Positions 42,944 through 52,237 of a DNA stretch of 64,000 bases are shown here, one piece after another (within the stretch, counting starts at the first letter, position 1; every line of letters starts with the position of its first letter). The DNA is taken from contig NZ_JANADK010000001.1 of the NCBI RefSeq assembly GCF_024199795.1, positions 3,968,001-4,032,000 on the forward strand. The letters are read 5' to 3'. This stretch comes from Bradyrhizobium sp. CCGB01 (GTDB taxonomy: Bacteria > Pseudomonadota > Alphaproteobacteria > Rhizobiales > Xanthobacteraceae). The position numbers and the translations under genes are program-made. A model generated the notes under the pieces. That model did no database searches, had not been told where the DNA came from, and was given only the letters and a program-made list of their open reading frames with translations.

Positions 42944-44383
42944 ATGTTTCAATCCGATATCGACGACGCGGCTCGCGAGACCTTGCGATTGATTGGTCCA
43001 GATCCGCAGAACTGGGTCCCGGATCGTCACGCGATTGATCACAACGTCGCGGTCATCGGCGGCGGGCAATCCGGAAGCGCTTTTGCCTTCGCATTGCGCC
43101 GCGCCGGCATCGGCAAGGTCACGGTGATCGATGCTGCAAGTGACGCGGCCTCGTCCGGCCCGTGGCTGAGCAGCGCGCGCATGCACAAGCTTCGCACGCC
43201 TAAAAGCCTGCCGGGACCGGAGCTTGATCTGCCCGGGTTGAGCTTTCAGGCCTGGTATGAGGCGCGCCATGGCGCGGCTGCATACGAGGCGATCGATCGA
43301 ATTGCTCGTGTGGACTGGGCAGCCTATCTCGACTGGTATCGCAAGACGCTTGGCATCGAGGTGCGCTACCGGACGAGGCTTCTCCGCATCGAACCGGTGC
43401 AGGATCACCTGCGGCTTCATCTCGACGTCGGCGGTGAGGCGAGAACCGAAACCGCCCGTAAGATCATCCTGGCCAGCGGTTTTCCGAGCAACGGCGGTCC
43501 GTCCATTCCCGAGGTGCTCTCGCGCCATCTGCCCAAGGAGCTCTATGCACATACCCTGGAGGCGATCGATTTCGGCAAGCTGCGCGACAAGTCGGTAGCG
43601 GTGCTGGGCAGCGCGGCGTCCGCGTTCGACGCTGCGGCGGTTGCACTCGAAGGCGGGGCGAGGGAGGTGCATCTGTTCGCGCGCCGCGACAGGATTGCGT
43701 CGGAGCCCGTGATCAGGACGCGTGGATATCCTGGTGCATACGACAATTACGGGGCGCTGCCGGATGCGCTGCGCTGGCATCAGGCCATTCGTTTCCGCCG
43801 CGCCGGGTCGACGCCGCCGCCCGACGCGATCGCACGCGTGGTCAAATCCCCGAACTTCCACCTGCATCTGGCGGCGCCGTGGACCTCAGCCAGGCCGTTC
43901 GGGCGGCGGCTGCTTGCGACCACGTCGCAGGGCGATATCGCATTCGATTTCGTCATCGCCGGTACGGGCTACCAGGTCGATCTCGCCAGACGGCCGGAGC
44001 TCGTCGCCTTTTCCCACGAGATCCTGCTATGGCGTGACCGCTTCTCGCCGGCAGCGGGCGAGCAGGACGATTTCCTCGGTGCGCACCCTTATCTTGGCGC
44101 GGGGCACGAATTCCTGGAGAAGGAGCCGGGCCGTGCACCTTACTTGCGGAACATTCACGTGTTCAACCCGGCGGCCTTCGTCAGCTTCGGCCTGCCGATC
44201 GGAGACGTGCCGAGCTTCAAGCGCGATATTCCAGGCGTCGTTGCGCGGATCAGCCGCGATCTATTCCTCGACGACCTTCCCGCGCATGAGGGGCGGATCA
44301 ACGGGCCCATCGCCGACGATTTCGAGCCGTCGCTCTATGCGTCGGCCGTCTGGCGGTCGCCGAACATCGTCGCGGCGGAATAG
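42944..44383 (+). CDS. FAD/NAD(P)-binding oxidoreductase
   Basis: A 479-residue flavoprotein with an FAD Rossmann motif near residue 37 (VAVIGGGQSGSAFA) and a second dinucleotide motif around residue 218 (VAVLGSAASAFDAA), the two-site layout of flavin-containing monooxygenases and related NAD(P)H oxidoreductases. ATG 42944 is preferred to TTG 42908, but the ribosome site is weak. It lies just upstream of a TauD-like gene and may oxygenate a sulfur or nitrogen compound. Confidence 0.78.
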   Translation: MFQSDIDDAARETLRLIGPDPQNWVPDRHAIDHNVAVIGGGQSGSAFAFALRRAGIGKVTVIDAASDAASSGPWLSSARMHKLRTPKSLPGPELDLPGLSFQAWYEARHGAAAYEAIDRIARVDWAAYLDWYRKTLGIEVRYRTRLLRIEPVQDHLRLHLDVGGEARTETARKIILASGFPSNGGPSIPEVLSRHLPKELYAHTLEAIDFGKLRDKSVAVLGSAASAFDAAAVALEGGAREVHLFARRDRIASEPVIRTRGYPGAYDNYGALPDALRWHQAIRFRRAGSTPPPDAIARVVKSPNFHLHLAAPWTSARPFGRRLLATTSQGDIAFDFVIAGTGYQVDLARRPELVAFSHEILLWRDRFSPAAGEQDDFLGAHPYLGAGHEFLEKEPGRAPYLRNIHVFNPAAFVSFGLPIGDVPSFKRDIPGVVARISRDLFLDDLPAHEGRINGPIADDFEPSLYASAVWRSPNIVAAE

Positions 44384-44679
44384 AGGAGAGCGCAAGTCGC
44401 AACTGGACAAGCCATGACCATGGTGCGTCTGTTTTCTACTTGCTTCGAACTTTGGAAGCTATTTCCGAAGTCGTTGAGTTAGCATCGTGTGACTGAACAA
44501 GAGCTGCATGGATGCAGCTCTCACGGAAAGGTCCCGCCAGACGGGATTGCCGCCAGAGCAGACGGCAGTCCTGCAAGAGGATCGATCGCAACATCACTGT
44601 CATTCACTCCGCCGTCGCAGCAGCGATCGGCGAACGGCGGAGCCTTGTCCAAATGGATCGCGGTCTCGGGGAAGATGAC

Positions 44680-45606
44680 ATGACTGACGGAATCACCATC
44701 GACAACGTCATTCCGCGTGCGGATATCGTCAAGCGGTCCGCCCGTATCGGCGCGGAGATCAGGAACATCAAGCTCTCGGGCGATCTTCCGGATCGGACGA
44801 TTGCAGCGATCAATCAGGTGCTGCTTGAACACAAGGTGATCTTCTTCCGCGACCAGGGTCATCTGGACGACGCCGAGCAGGAGCGGTTTGCCGTCCGGCT
44901 CGGCAAGCTGGTGCCGCATCCGACGGTCGGCGCAACCAAGGGAACGGCGTCGATCCTCGAACTTGATTCCGGGCGAGGCGGCGGCCGCGCGGACCAGTGG
45001 CACACCGACGTCACCTTCGTCGATGCCTATCCCAAGATTTCCGTCCTGCGCGGGGTCGTAATCCCTGAGTTCGGCGGCGACACGATCTGGTCGAATACGG
45101 CCGCGGCCTATCTCGACCTGCCGGCTCCGCTGCGCAAGCTCGCGGATGAACTCTGGGCCGTGCACAGCAATGCCTACGACTACGCCGTGAAGACGCGGGC
45201 GAGCAAAGCCGACAGGAAGCACTTCGAGGAGGTCTTCACCGGGACGATCTATGAGACCGAGCACCCGGTCGTTCGCGTCCACCCCGAAACCGGCGAGCGG
45301 ACGCTGGTGCTCGGCAACTTCGTCCAGCGCTTCGTCGGCCTGCCGAAATATGACGGCCAGAAGCTGTTCGACCTGTTCCAGTCGCACATCACCGCGCCGG
45401 AGAACACCGTGCGGTGGAGCTGGAGACAGGGGGACGTCGTGATCTGGGACAATCGTGCGACCCAGCACTACGCCGTTAATGATTATGGCGATCAGCATCG
45501 CGTCGTGCGCCGCGCGACCATCGATGGCGAGGTGCCTGTTAGCATCGACGGCCGCCAGAGCGTGACCCGCATCAAGTCGGCCAAGCCGCAAGCCAAGGCC
45601 GCCTGA
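44680..45606 (+). CDS. TauD/TfdA-family 2-oxoglutarate-dependent dioxygenase
   Basis: A 308-residue Fe(II) dioxygenase. His108 and Asp110 (QWHTDVTF) with a distal His in the DQHRVVRRA segment near residue 274 form the iron site, and an Arg a few residues later binds 2-oxoglutarate. Such enzymes hydroxylate taurine, alkylsulfonates or sulfate esters, releasing sulfite or sulfate. ATG 44680 has GGGGAAG upstream. It heads an operon with a complete sulfonate-type importer. Confidence 0.88.
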   Translation: MTDGITIDNVIPRADIVKRSARIGAEIRNIKLSGDLPDRTIAAINQVLLEHKVIFFRDQGHLDDAEQERFAVRLGKLVPHPTVGATKGTASILELDSGRGGGRADQWHTDVTFVDAYPKISVLRGVVIPEFGGDTIWSNTAAAYLDLPAPLRKLADELWAVHSNAYDYAVKTRASKADRKHFEEVFTGTIYETEHPVVRVHPETGERTLVLGNFVQRFVGLPKYDGQKLFDLFQSHITAPENTVRWSWRQGDVVIWDNRATQHYAVNDYGDQHRVVRRATIDGEVPVSIDGRQSVTRIKSAKPQAKAA

Positions 45607-45627
45607 GGCGGGTAAGGAGTGAACACG

Positions 45628-46686
45628 ATGAGAATTGCTATCTCCACACTACGCCGCCTGGTTGCCGGTTTGCGTGCAAGAGGCCGTCAACTCGGCCTTA
45701 CCGCTCTTGGCCTGATCGGTCTCGTCGGAAGTGCCATGGCCGAGCCGCAGCTCGAGAAGACCGAGATCCGCTACCAGGGCTGGGCCGGCCAGGTCACATT
45801 CATCGAGCTCGCCGACGACCTCGGCTATCTGGCTCCGCTCAAGCTCAAATGGATCGGCAACACCATCAGCGGTCCGCAGGACATCCAGACCGTCGTCACC
45901 GGCGATATCGACATCGGCGGCGCTTTTTACGGTGCGATCATCAAGCTGATCGCCGCCAAGGCGCCGATCAAGGCGGTGGTCGGGTACTACGGTTCGGACG
46001 ACAACACCTACAACGGCTACTATGTGAAGGAGGACAGCCCGATCAAATCCGCGCGGGATCTGATCGGCAAGAAGGTCGCCGTCAACACGCTGGGTGCGCA
46101 TCTCGAATTCGTGCTGCGCGAATATCTGGCCCGCAACGGCCTGACGCCGGCGGAAGCAAAACAGGTGACGCTGGTCGCGATCCCACCGGTCACGGGCGAG
46201 CAGGCGTTGCGGCAGGGACAGGTTGAGGTCAGCACGCTCAACGGCGTGCTGCGCGACAAGGCGCTGGAACGCGGCGGCATCCGGAGGCTGTTTGCGGATA
46301 CCGACATCTTCGGCAACTTCACTGGCGGCTCCTATGTGCTGCGGGACAAGTTCATCAAGGACAACCCGAACACTTCGCGCAAGCTGATCGAAGGCATCTC
46401 CCGTGCCATCGCCTGGGCGCAGACCACGCCGCCGGAAGAGGTTCGGGCCCGCTTTGAGCGCGTCATCGCCGAGCGCAAGCGCAACGAGGACGCAACGCCC
46501 ATCAAATACTGGAAGAGCACGGGTGTCGCGACCAAGGGCGGCGTGATCGGCGATGCCGAACTCCAGGTCTGGGTCGACTGGCTGGTGAAGGATGGTCTCC
46601 TGAAGCAGGACCAGCTCAAACCGTCCGATCTCTACACCAACGCGTTCAACTACTTCCGCCCCGGCAAGACCGCGGAGGCCAAATGA
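45628..46686 (+). CDS. Sulfonate/nitrate-type ABC substrate-binding protein
   Basis: A 352-residue exported receptor. ATG 45628 has AAGGAG ten bases upstream; GTG 45619 is too close to that site. The signal peptide is long and basic at its start (hydrophobic residues about 21-34, ending SAMAEP). The SsuA-like fold shows FIELADDLGYLAPL and VVTGDIDIGG. Stop overlaps the ATPase start. Likely binds the substrate of the TauD-like enzyme. Confidence 0.87.
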   Translation: MRIAISTLRRLVAGLRARGRQLGLTALGLIGLVGSAMAEPQLEKTEIRYQGWAGQVTFIELADDLGYLAPLKLKWIGNTISGPQDIQTVVTGDIDIGGAFYGAIIKLIAAKAPIKAVVGYYGSDDNTYNGYYVKEDSPIKSARDLIGKKVAVNTLGAHLEFVLREYLARNGLTPAEAKQVTLVAIPPVTGEQALRQGQVEVSTLNGVLRDKALERGGIRRLFADTDIFGNFTGGSYVLRDKFIKDNPNTSRKLIEGISRAIAWAQTTPPEEVRARFERVIAERKRNEDATPIKYWKSTGVATKGGVIGDAELQVWVDWLVKDGLLKQDQLKPSDLYTNAFNYFRPGKTAEAK

Positions 46687-47558
46687 CCACGGCCAAGATC
46701 CGCTTTGAGCATGTGCGGAAGGAATTCCTGGTCCGCGGTAAGGATGGCGGGCCGACGGAGCGCTTTACCGCGCTGGAAGATATCGAGCTGGACGTTCGTG
46801 CCGGCGAATTCCTGGCGTTGGTCGGGCCGAGTGGATGCGGCAAGTCGACCCTGCTGGACCTGCTCGGCGGGCTGACGACGCCGAGCAGCGGGCGCATCCT
46901 CCTCGACGGCAAGCCCATCGAGGGGCCGGCGCGCGACCGCGGCATCGTGTTCCAGCAATATGCGCTGTTTCCCTGGCGCACGGCCGCGCAGAACGTCGAG
47001 TTCGGGCTCGACATTGCCGGCCTGAAAGCCAGGGAGCGGCGGGAGAGGGCACTGCATTACCTCGACTTGGTCGGACTGTCCGGCTTCGCCAACCGCTATC
47101 CGCACGAGCTCTCCGGCGGCATGAAGCAGCGCGTCGCGATCGCCCGCAGCCTTGCTTATGACCCCGAGGTTCTGCTGATGGACGAGCCGTTCGCGGCCCT
47201 CGATGCGCAGACGCGCGAGACACTGCAGGGCGAGTTGCTGCGAATCTGGCGCAGCACCGGAAAGACCATCCTGTTCATCACGCACGGCATCGACGAGGCC
47301 GTCGTCCTCGGCCAGCGCGTTGCCGTCATGACCTCGCGTCCTGGCCGTATCAAGCAGGTCGTCGATATCCCCGACGAGCTGCACAGCGAGACCGAAGACG
47401 TCCGCTCGCTGCCCCGGTTCGGGCAGGTCAGGCACGAGGTCTGGTCCTTGCTGCGCGACGAGGTGCTGAAGGCGCAAGGGTCGCAAGCGCAAGGATCGCA
47501 GGTGCGCGCTCCGGACGGCGAGCGCGGCGCAAAGGCGAAGGAGCTGGCCCATGTCTAA
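46683..47558 (+). CDS. Sulfonate-type ABC ATP-binding protein (SsuB/TauB-like)
   Basis: A 291-residue ATPase: Walker A GPSGCGKST, Q-loop FQQYALFPW, signature LSGGMKQRV, Walker B LLMDEP and H-loop ITHG rather than THD. Near the C-terminus there is a perfect short duplication, AQGSQ-AQGSQ (47474-47503), a recent tandem repeat of about 15 bases. It overlaps the receptor gene by four bases and the permease by eight. Confidence 0.88.
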   Translation: MTTAKIRFEHVRKEFLVRGKDGGPTERFTALEDIELDVRAGEFLALVGPSGCGKSTLLDLLGGLTTPSSGRILLDGKPIEGPARDRGIVFQQYALFPWRTAAQNVEFGLDIAGLKARERRERALHYLDLVGLSGFANRYPHELSGGMKQRVAIARSLAYDPEVLLMDEPFAALDAQTRETLQGELLRIWRSTGKTILFITHGIDEAVVLGQRVAVMTSRPGRIKQVVDIPDELHSETEDVRSLPRFGQVRHEVWSLLRDEVLKAQGSQAQGSQVRAPDGERGAKAKELAHV

Positions 47559-48417
47559 TCTGGAGATCCTGACGCTGCTGGAGTTGGCCGAGGGGAGCCC
47601 GAAAGACCGCGCCAGGCAACGCGCCGGCGCGCTGGCCGCAGCCACGGGCGGCGTCGCGCGATGGTTCGGCGCCATCGGGCAGAGATCCCTGCTGCTGCTC
47701 TTGTTTCTCGCCCTCTGGGAGACGGCGCCGCGACTCGGCCTGATCGACCAGACGTTCCTGCCGCCGTTCTCCGAGGTGATCGCCGCGGGCTGGCAGCTCG
47801 CGCAGAGCGGAGAGCTCTATGACGACGTCGGCGCCAGCCTGCTACGCGCGCTCAGTGGCTTCCTGATCGCCATCGCCCTGTTCGTGCCGCTGGGTGTGCT
47901 GACGGGATGGTATGCCCGGCTCGGCGATCTCCTCAACCAGATCATCGAAATCGCGCGCAACACGGCACCGCTTGCGTTGCTGCCGGTCTTCATCCTGCTG
48001 CTGGGAATCGGTGAGCTCTCGAAGGTCTCGATGGTGATCTATAGCTGCGCCTGGCCGCTGCTGCTCAATACCATCGCGGCCGTCCGCCAGGTCGATCCGC
48101 TGCTGGTCAAGTCGGCACGGACGATGGGCGCGACGCCAAGCCAGCTGTTCCGGAAAGTGATCCTGCCGGCGTCGCTGCCGACGATCTTCGTCGGCATTCG
48201 GCTCGCGAGCGCATCCGCGATGCTGGTGCTGGTGGCCTCCGAAATGGTCGGCGCGAAATCCGGCCTCGGCTATCTCATCATCAACAGCCAGTACAGCTTT
48301 CTGATCCCGCAGATGTATTTCGGCATCCTCGGCATCACCGTGATTGGCCTTGTCTTCAACGCGATCCTCGAGGCGCTGGAACGCCGCCTGACGCGCTGGA
48401 AGGCGCCGGCTGTCTAG
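47551..48417 (+). CDS. Sulfonate-type ABC permease (SsuC/TauC-like)
   Basis: A 288-residue permease with about six hydrophobic segments from residue 45 and the EAA-like loop LLVKSARTMGATPSQLF. The first 40 residues are cytoplasmic and Ala/Arg-rich. It overlaps the ATPase gene and ends four bases inside the opposite serine acetyltransferase gene. Confidence 0.87.
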   Translation: MSNLEILTLLELAEGSPKDRARQRAGALAAATGGVARWFGAIGQRSLLLLLFLALWETAPRLGLIDQTFLPPFSEVIAAGWQLAQSGELYDDVGASLLRALSGFLIAIALFVPLGVLTGWYARLGDLLNQIIEIARNTAPLALLPVFILLLGIGELSKVSMVIYSCAWPLLLNTIAAVRQVDPLLVKSARTMGATPSQLFRKVILPASLPTIFVGIRLASASAMLVLVASEMVGAKSGLGYLIINSQYSFLIPQMYFGILGITVIGLVFNAILEALERRLTRWKAPAV

Positions 48418-49356
48418 CTCTGCTTGTTGCGGGCCGTAGCCTGGGTGACCATGCTGTTCGGCGGCACGTCCTGGGTCACCCAGACGTTGCCGCCGATGGT
48501 CGAGCCCCGGCCGATCGTGACCCGGCCGAGAATGGTGGCGCCGGCATAGATTACGACATCGTCCTCGACGATCGGATGCCGCGCGTCGCCCTTGATCAGA
48601 TGGCCGTCGTCATCGGTCGGAAAGTGCCGGGCGCCGAGCGTCACGGCCTGGTAGATTCGGACATTGTCACCGATGATGGCGGTCTCGCCGATGACGACGC
48701 CCGTGCCATGATCGATGAAGAAGCCGGAGCCGATGCTGGCGCCGGGATGAATGTCAATGCCGGTCCTTGTGTGCGCGATCTCCGCGACCAGGCGAGCAAT
48801 CAGGCGCGCGCCGAACTGATGGAGAATGTGGGCGAGGCGATGATGGATGATCGCGGTCATGCCGGGATAGCCGATCAGAATCTCCGGAAAGTTCCTGGCG
48901 GCGGGGTCGCCAACGAAGGCGGCGCGGAGGTCGCTGATGATCAGCCCGCGGACATCGGCAAGCTGCGAGGCGAATCGGCGCGTCAGCTCGATCGCGTCCT
49001 GACGCTCGAAGCCGGGTACGAGCTCGTCCCCGATGAACAGCGCAGCGCGGTGAACCTGGTCGCAGAGGCCGTCGAGTGCGATGCTCAGGCGGTTGCCGAC
49101 GAAATAGTCGATATTCTCGCCGTCGAGATCGAACTGGCCGTAGTGGCGGGGGAACAGTGCTTCAGTGAAGCCGTCCAAGATCGACTGGAGCGCCTCGCGC
49201 GACGGCGCGGCGGGCCTCGCCATCCCGGCGAATGCTGTGGGTCTCCTCGCGGGAGACACGGAGTGCCGCGACGAGTTGCTCGAGCTGCCAGCGCTTCTGG
49301 GCCGGGCTATCGGGGCCGCGATCGTCGGATGGTTTGCGTGATAATTCGTGCTTCAT
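48414..49356 (-). CDS. epsC: Serine O-acetyltransferase (EpsC/CysE type), apparent frameshift near its start
   Basis: The main frame ends with hexapeptide-repeat segments (IHPGASIGSGFFIDHGTGV, then TIGRGSTIGGNVWVTQDV), typical of serine acetyltransferase, which makes O-acetylserine for cysteine synthesis. The N-terminal wording (WQLEQLVAALRVSREETH, then SIRRDGEARR) is in another frame from ATG 49356 and joins the main frame near 49206, as if one G had been inserted. If that shift is real, translation could begin only at an internal start such as ATG 49223 (269 residues), losing about 45 residues. Sequencing error is possible. Confidence 0.75.
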
Positions 49357-49362
49357 CCCATC

Positions 49363-49935
49363 TCATCTGACATGTGCCAGGGGAATGCTGATCTCGGCGA
49401 GAAGATCGAGGTCGAAATCGTGGTTGATCTCGATGTACTGGCCGTTCCAGTACACCAGCCCGGAGAGGTGGGGCGACAGCTCGAAGCTCAAGAGACTGCC
49501 GACGATGATTCCATGCGAATAGCGCTCGATGATCTCCTCGACCCGGCATTCGACGGTCGCCAGCGAGTTTCCAAGGAGTGGCACGCCCGAGGTTCCGGCA
49601 GACCAGGCAATGCCCTCGAAGCGCTGCGAGCCCTTGAGGCGGGCGTTGCTGAAGCGGTCTGCCAGATCCTGCTGGTCAGAGCCGAGGATGTTCACGCCGA
49701 ACGTACCGAAGCGCTCGATCAATGCGAAGGATGACGCCTGGCGATTGACGCTGACCAACACACGCGGCGGGCTTGCGCTTAAGGAGGTGAGCGACGTGAC
49801 CGTCATGCCCGTGATGTCGTCGTCACGCCCGGCAGTGATGATGCTGACGCCGCCGGCGAGGCGGCGCATGACCCCGCGGAACTGACGCTCGATCTCATTG
49901 CTGTCAGTGACAAGATGGATATCGGATCTTCCCAT
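49363..49935 (-). CDS. Flavin reductase (HpaC/DszD-like)
   Basis: A 190-residue flavin reductase domain protein (GVSIITAGRDDDITGMTVTS, then SVNRQASSF and FGVNILGSDQQDLA). ATG 49935 has GGGAG eight bases upstream. It would use NAD(P)H to supply reduced FMN to the monooxygenases of this region; it is the only such reductase visible for four luciferase-like enzymes. It lies 42 bases downstream of the DszC/SfnB-like gene on the same strand. Confidence 0.87.
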   Translation of the reverse strand: MGRSDIHLVTDSNEIERQFRGVMRRLAGGVSIITAGRDDDITGMTVTSLTSLSASPPRVLVSVNRQASSFALIERFGTFGVNILGSDQQDLADRFSNARLKGSQRFEGIAWSAGTSGVPLLGNSLATVECRVEEIIERYSHGIIVGSLLSFELSPHLSGLVYWNGQYIEINHDFDLDLLAEISIPLAHVR

Positions 49936-49977
49936 ATCCGTTTCTCCCTGGGGCGGACCCTCGCGCGCCGGCATGGC

Positions 49978-51210
49978 TTAAAAGAAGCCCTTTGCCGGCA
50001 ACGGCGTGCCATTGATCTCGTGCTCACCGATCGAACGCGCCTTGTAGGTGGTCGGATTGTGCGAGGAGAGCGTTCGCGCATTGCGCCAGTGACGGTCGAA
50101 ATTGGTGACTTTCTTGGTCGCCGAGGCGCCGCCGACGTCGAACAGCAGGCTGCCGCCGCGGATCGCGAAATCATCGGCAATGATCTTGGCCTTGGCCGAC
50201 AGCAGCGCGGCGGTGTGGGCCGCCTCCGTGGCGTTCGACGCGCCGGCGTCAAACGCGTCGGTCGCGACATCCAGCGCTTCGGCGGCGGCAAGCACGACCG
50301 TCTCGGCCGCAAAAGCGCCGCTGGCGATCTGGCCCACCGTCTGCTGCAGAAGCGGATCATCGGTCGGGATTTCGGTCGGGGCATAGTAGAACGTGCGCTT
50401 GCGCGAACGCACGAGCGCGGTGGCGTCCCGCAAGGTCGCGCGCGCAATCCCCGCGACGATCGCGGTCAGGAAGAGTTGGGCAAACGTGTTGGAATAGGGA
50501 ACGCCGTAGCCGCCGTCGCGCGTGTCGAACACGACTTCCTGCCGCTTGATCCTGACGTTGCGGAAGTGGGTCGTTCCGGTGGCTGTGAGCCTCTGGCCGA
50601 GACCGTCCCAATCGTCGACCAGCTCGATGCCCTCGCGCTTGATCGGAACGATCGTCGCGCTGGTCGCTCCCGAAGGATCGGCCGCGCGGACCAGGACGAA
50701 ATCGGAGTAGAGAGTGCCGGTGCTGTAGTATTTGGTGCCGTTCAGCAGGAAATCGCCGCTCCCGTCAGGCGTAAACGTCGTGCCGGGCGTCACATTGCCG
50801 ACGCGCGGGCTTTCGAGCTCGGTCGTCGCAAGCCCAATGATCGCGCCCTCGGCGACGGCCTTCTGCCACTCGCGGCTCTGATCGTCCTTGGGGGTCCGCA
50901 CCAGCCGCTCAACCACGCTGAAATGGTTGCGCAGGATATGGGCCACGTTCGCATCGGCCTCGCCGAGGCGGATGACGAAAGCGAAAAGATCGCGGATCGT
51001 GCTGCCGGCACCGCCAGCGGCGATGGGCAGCCGCAAGGCACCGAGGCGGCCGCGACGAATGAGGTCGATGACATCGAAGGGCAGCACACGGTCGCGCTCG
51101 CGCGCGCTCGCGCCATCGGCGATCTGGTTGAGCAGCGCCTCCAGTTCCGGCGAGCCTGTCTTGAGTGGCTCGGATGTCGTCAAGGACGGGGCAGAAACGG
51201 TCTTGTTCAT
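49978..51210 (-). CDS. Acyl-CoA-dehydrogenase-like monooxygenase (SfnB/DszC family)
   Basis: A 410-residue flavoenzyme of the acyl-CoA dehydrogenase fold, including STIRDLFAFVIRLGEADANV, TKYYSTGTLYSDF and the C-terminal GGSLLFDVGGASATKK. The acid-base Glu of true dehydrogenases is not evident, and relatives such as DszC and SfnB use reduced flavin and O2 on sulfur compounds. ATG 51210 is used; GTG 51228 is also in frame. Clustered with a flavin reductase and a sulfonate importer, it is likely a sulfoxide/sulfone-forming monooxygenase. Confidence 0.83.
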   Translation of the reverse strand: MNKTVSAPSLTTSEPLKTGSPELEALLNQIADGASARERDRVLPFDVIDLIRRGRLGALRLPIAAGGAGSTIRDLFAFVIRLGEADANVAHILRNHFSVVERLVRTPKDDQSREWQKAVAEGAIIGLATTELESPRVGNVTPGTTFTPDGSGDFLLNGTKYYSTGTLYSDFVLVRAADPSGATSATIVPIKREGIELVDDWDGLGQRLTATGTTHFRNVRIKRQEVVFDTRDGGYGVPYSNTFAQLFLTAIVAGIARATLRDATALVRSRKRTFYYAPTEIPTDDPLLQQTVGQIASGAFAAETVVLAAAEALDVATDAFDAGASNATEAAHTAALLSAKAKIIADDFAIRGGSLLFDVGGASATKKVTNFDRHWRNARTLSSHNPTTYKARSIGEHEINGTPLPAKGFF

Positions 51211-51232
51211 GATTGGCCTGTTGGTCACGTTC

Positions 51233-52237
51233 TCAGAGCTGGGCGAGATGGTCGGTCACCTTGACCGGCTCGGGCAAAACCTTGCGGGCGACGAGCCAGT
51301 CGGCGGCCTTTTGCAGCTCGCTGATGAACCGTTCGTCGTTGACGGCGAAGTAGCGGTACTGGCGCTTGAGCGCGATGAACTGGTCGCGGACCTCGTCGCT
51401 GTACTTGCCGGCCTTTTGGGCGATGTACTCGGCGTCCTTGCCGTTCTCCGAGATCCACTTCCCTTCAGCACGGAACGCATCGTTCACGGCGCGCACCAGC
51501 GCGGGATTGTCGGTCGCGAATTTCCGGGTGGTGAGGTAGGACGTATAATCGATCTGGAAGTCGAGATCGCGGCCTTCCAGGAAAATGTCATGCGCCTTGT
51601 ATTCGAGGCGAGCGATATCGACGCCGGGGCTCCACATCGACCAGGCATCGACCTTGCCGGAGGCGAGCGCCGGCGCCGCGTCGGGGGGATTGAGATAGAC
51701 GAACTTGACCGCAGAGCGGTCGACCTTGTGCTTCTCGAGCGCGGCCACCAGCAGGAATTCGCCGAGCCCGGAGCGGTTGACCGCGACCGATTTGCCGACG
51801 AGGTCTTCCACCTTGTCGATGCCGGAACCGTCCTTGGCGATGATGGCTGTGGTGCGGGGCTCGTAGACTACGAACTGGGTGAACACCAAGGGTGAGCCGG
51901 CAATGATCGCCGCCAGTGCCGGCGTGGTGCTGCCGCCGAAGCTGAAATCGGCGCTGCCGCCGGTCACTGCCTGCAGGGTCGGCGCATGGTTCGGGAAAGG
52001 CCCGAGCCATTCGACCTTGATACCGTCCTTGGCCAGGACCTTTTCGAATTCACCACGTTCCTTGGCGATCAAATTGAGGCCGCTGAGTCCCCAGGTCAGG
52101 CGCACCGTGTCCGTGGTGCGGCCTGTCGCGGCCTCGGCAAAACCGCCGATGTTCAGGCCGGCGAGGGCACCGACGCCGAAGGCTGCAGTGCCGAGAAAGT
52201 TGCGCCGGGACGGCTTGGCGATGGGAGAGTCAGACAT
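51233..52237 (-). CDS. Sulfonate-type ABC substrate-binding protein, Tat-exported
   Basis: A 334-residue SsuA-like receptor. The N-terminus has a twin-arginine signal (SRRNFLGTAAFG, residues 10-21), so it is folded before export, unusual among its neighbours. The body shows the ligand-binding segments FSFGGSTTPALAAI and SVAVNRSGLGEF. Its start overlaps the ATPase gene upstream by eight bases. Likely ligand is an aliphatic sulfonate. Confidence 0.88.
   Translation of the reverse strand: MSDSPIAKPSRRNFLGTAAFGVGALAGLNIGGFAEAATGRTTDTVRLTWGLSGLNLIAKERGEFEKVLAKDGIKVEWLGPFPNHAPTLQAVTGGSADFSFGGSTTPALAAIIAGSPLVFTQFVVYEPRTTAIIAKDGSGIDKVEDLVGKSVAVNRSGLGEFLLVAALEKHKVDRSAVKFVYLNPPDAAPALASGKVDAWSMWSPGVDIARLEYKAHDIFLEGRDLDFQIDYTSYLTTRKFATDNPALVRAVNDAFRAEGKWISENGKDAEYIAQKAGKYSDEVRDQFIALKRQYRYFAVNDERFISELQKAADWLVARKVLPEPVKVTDHLAQL

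Noticed and set aside
49915..51264. 449-codon plus-strand frame
   Set aside because: Antisense to the DszC/SfnB-like gene; composition typical of a GC-driven shadow.
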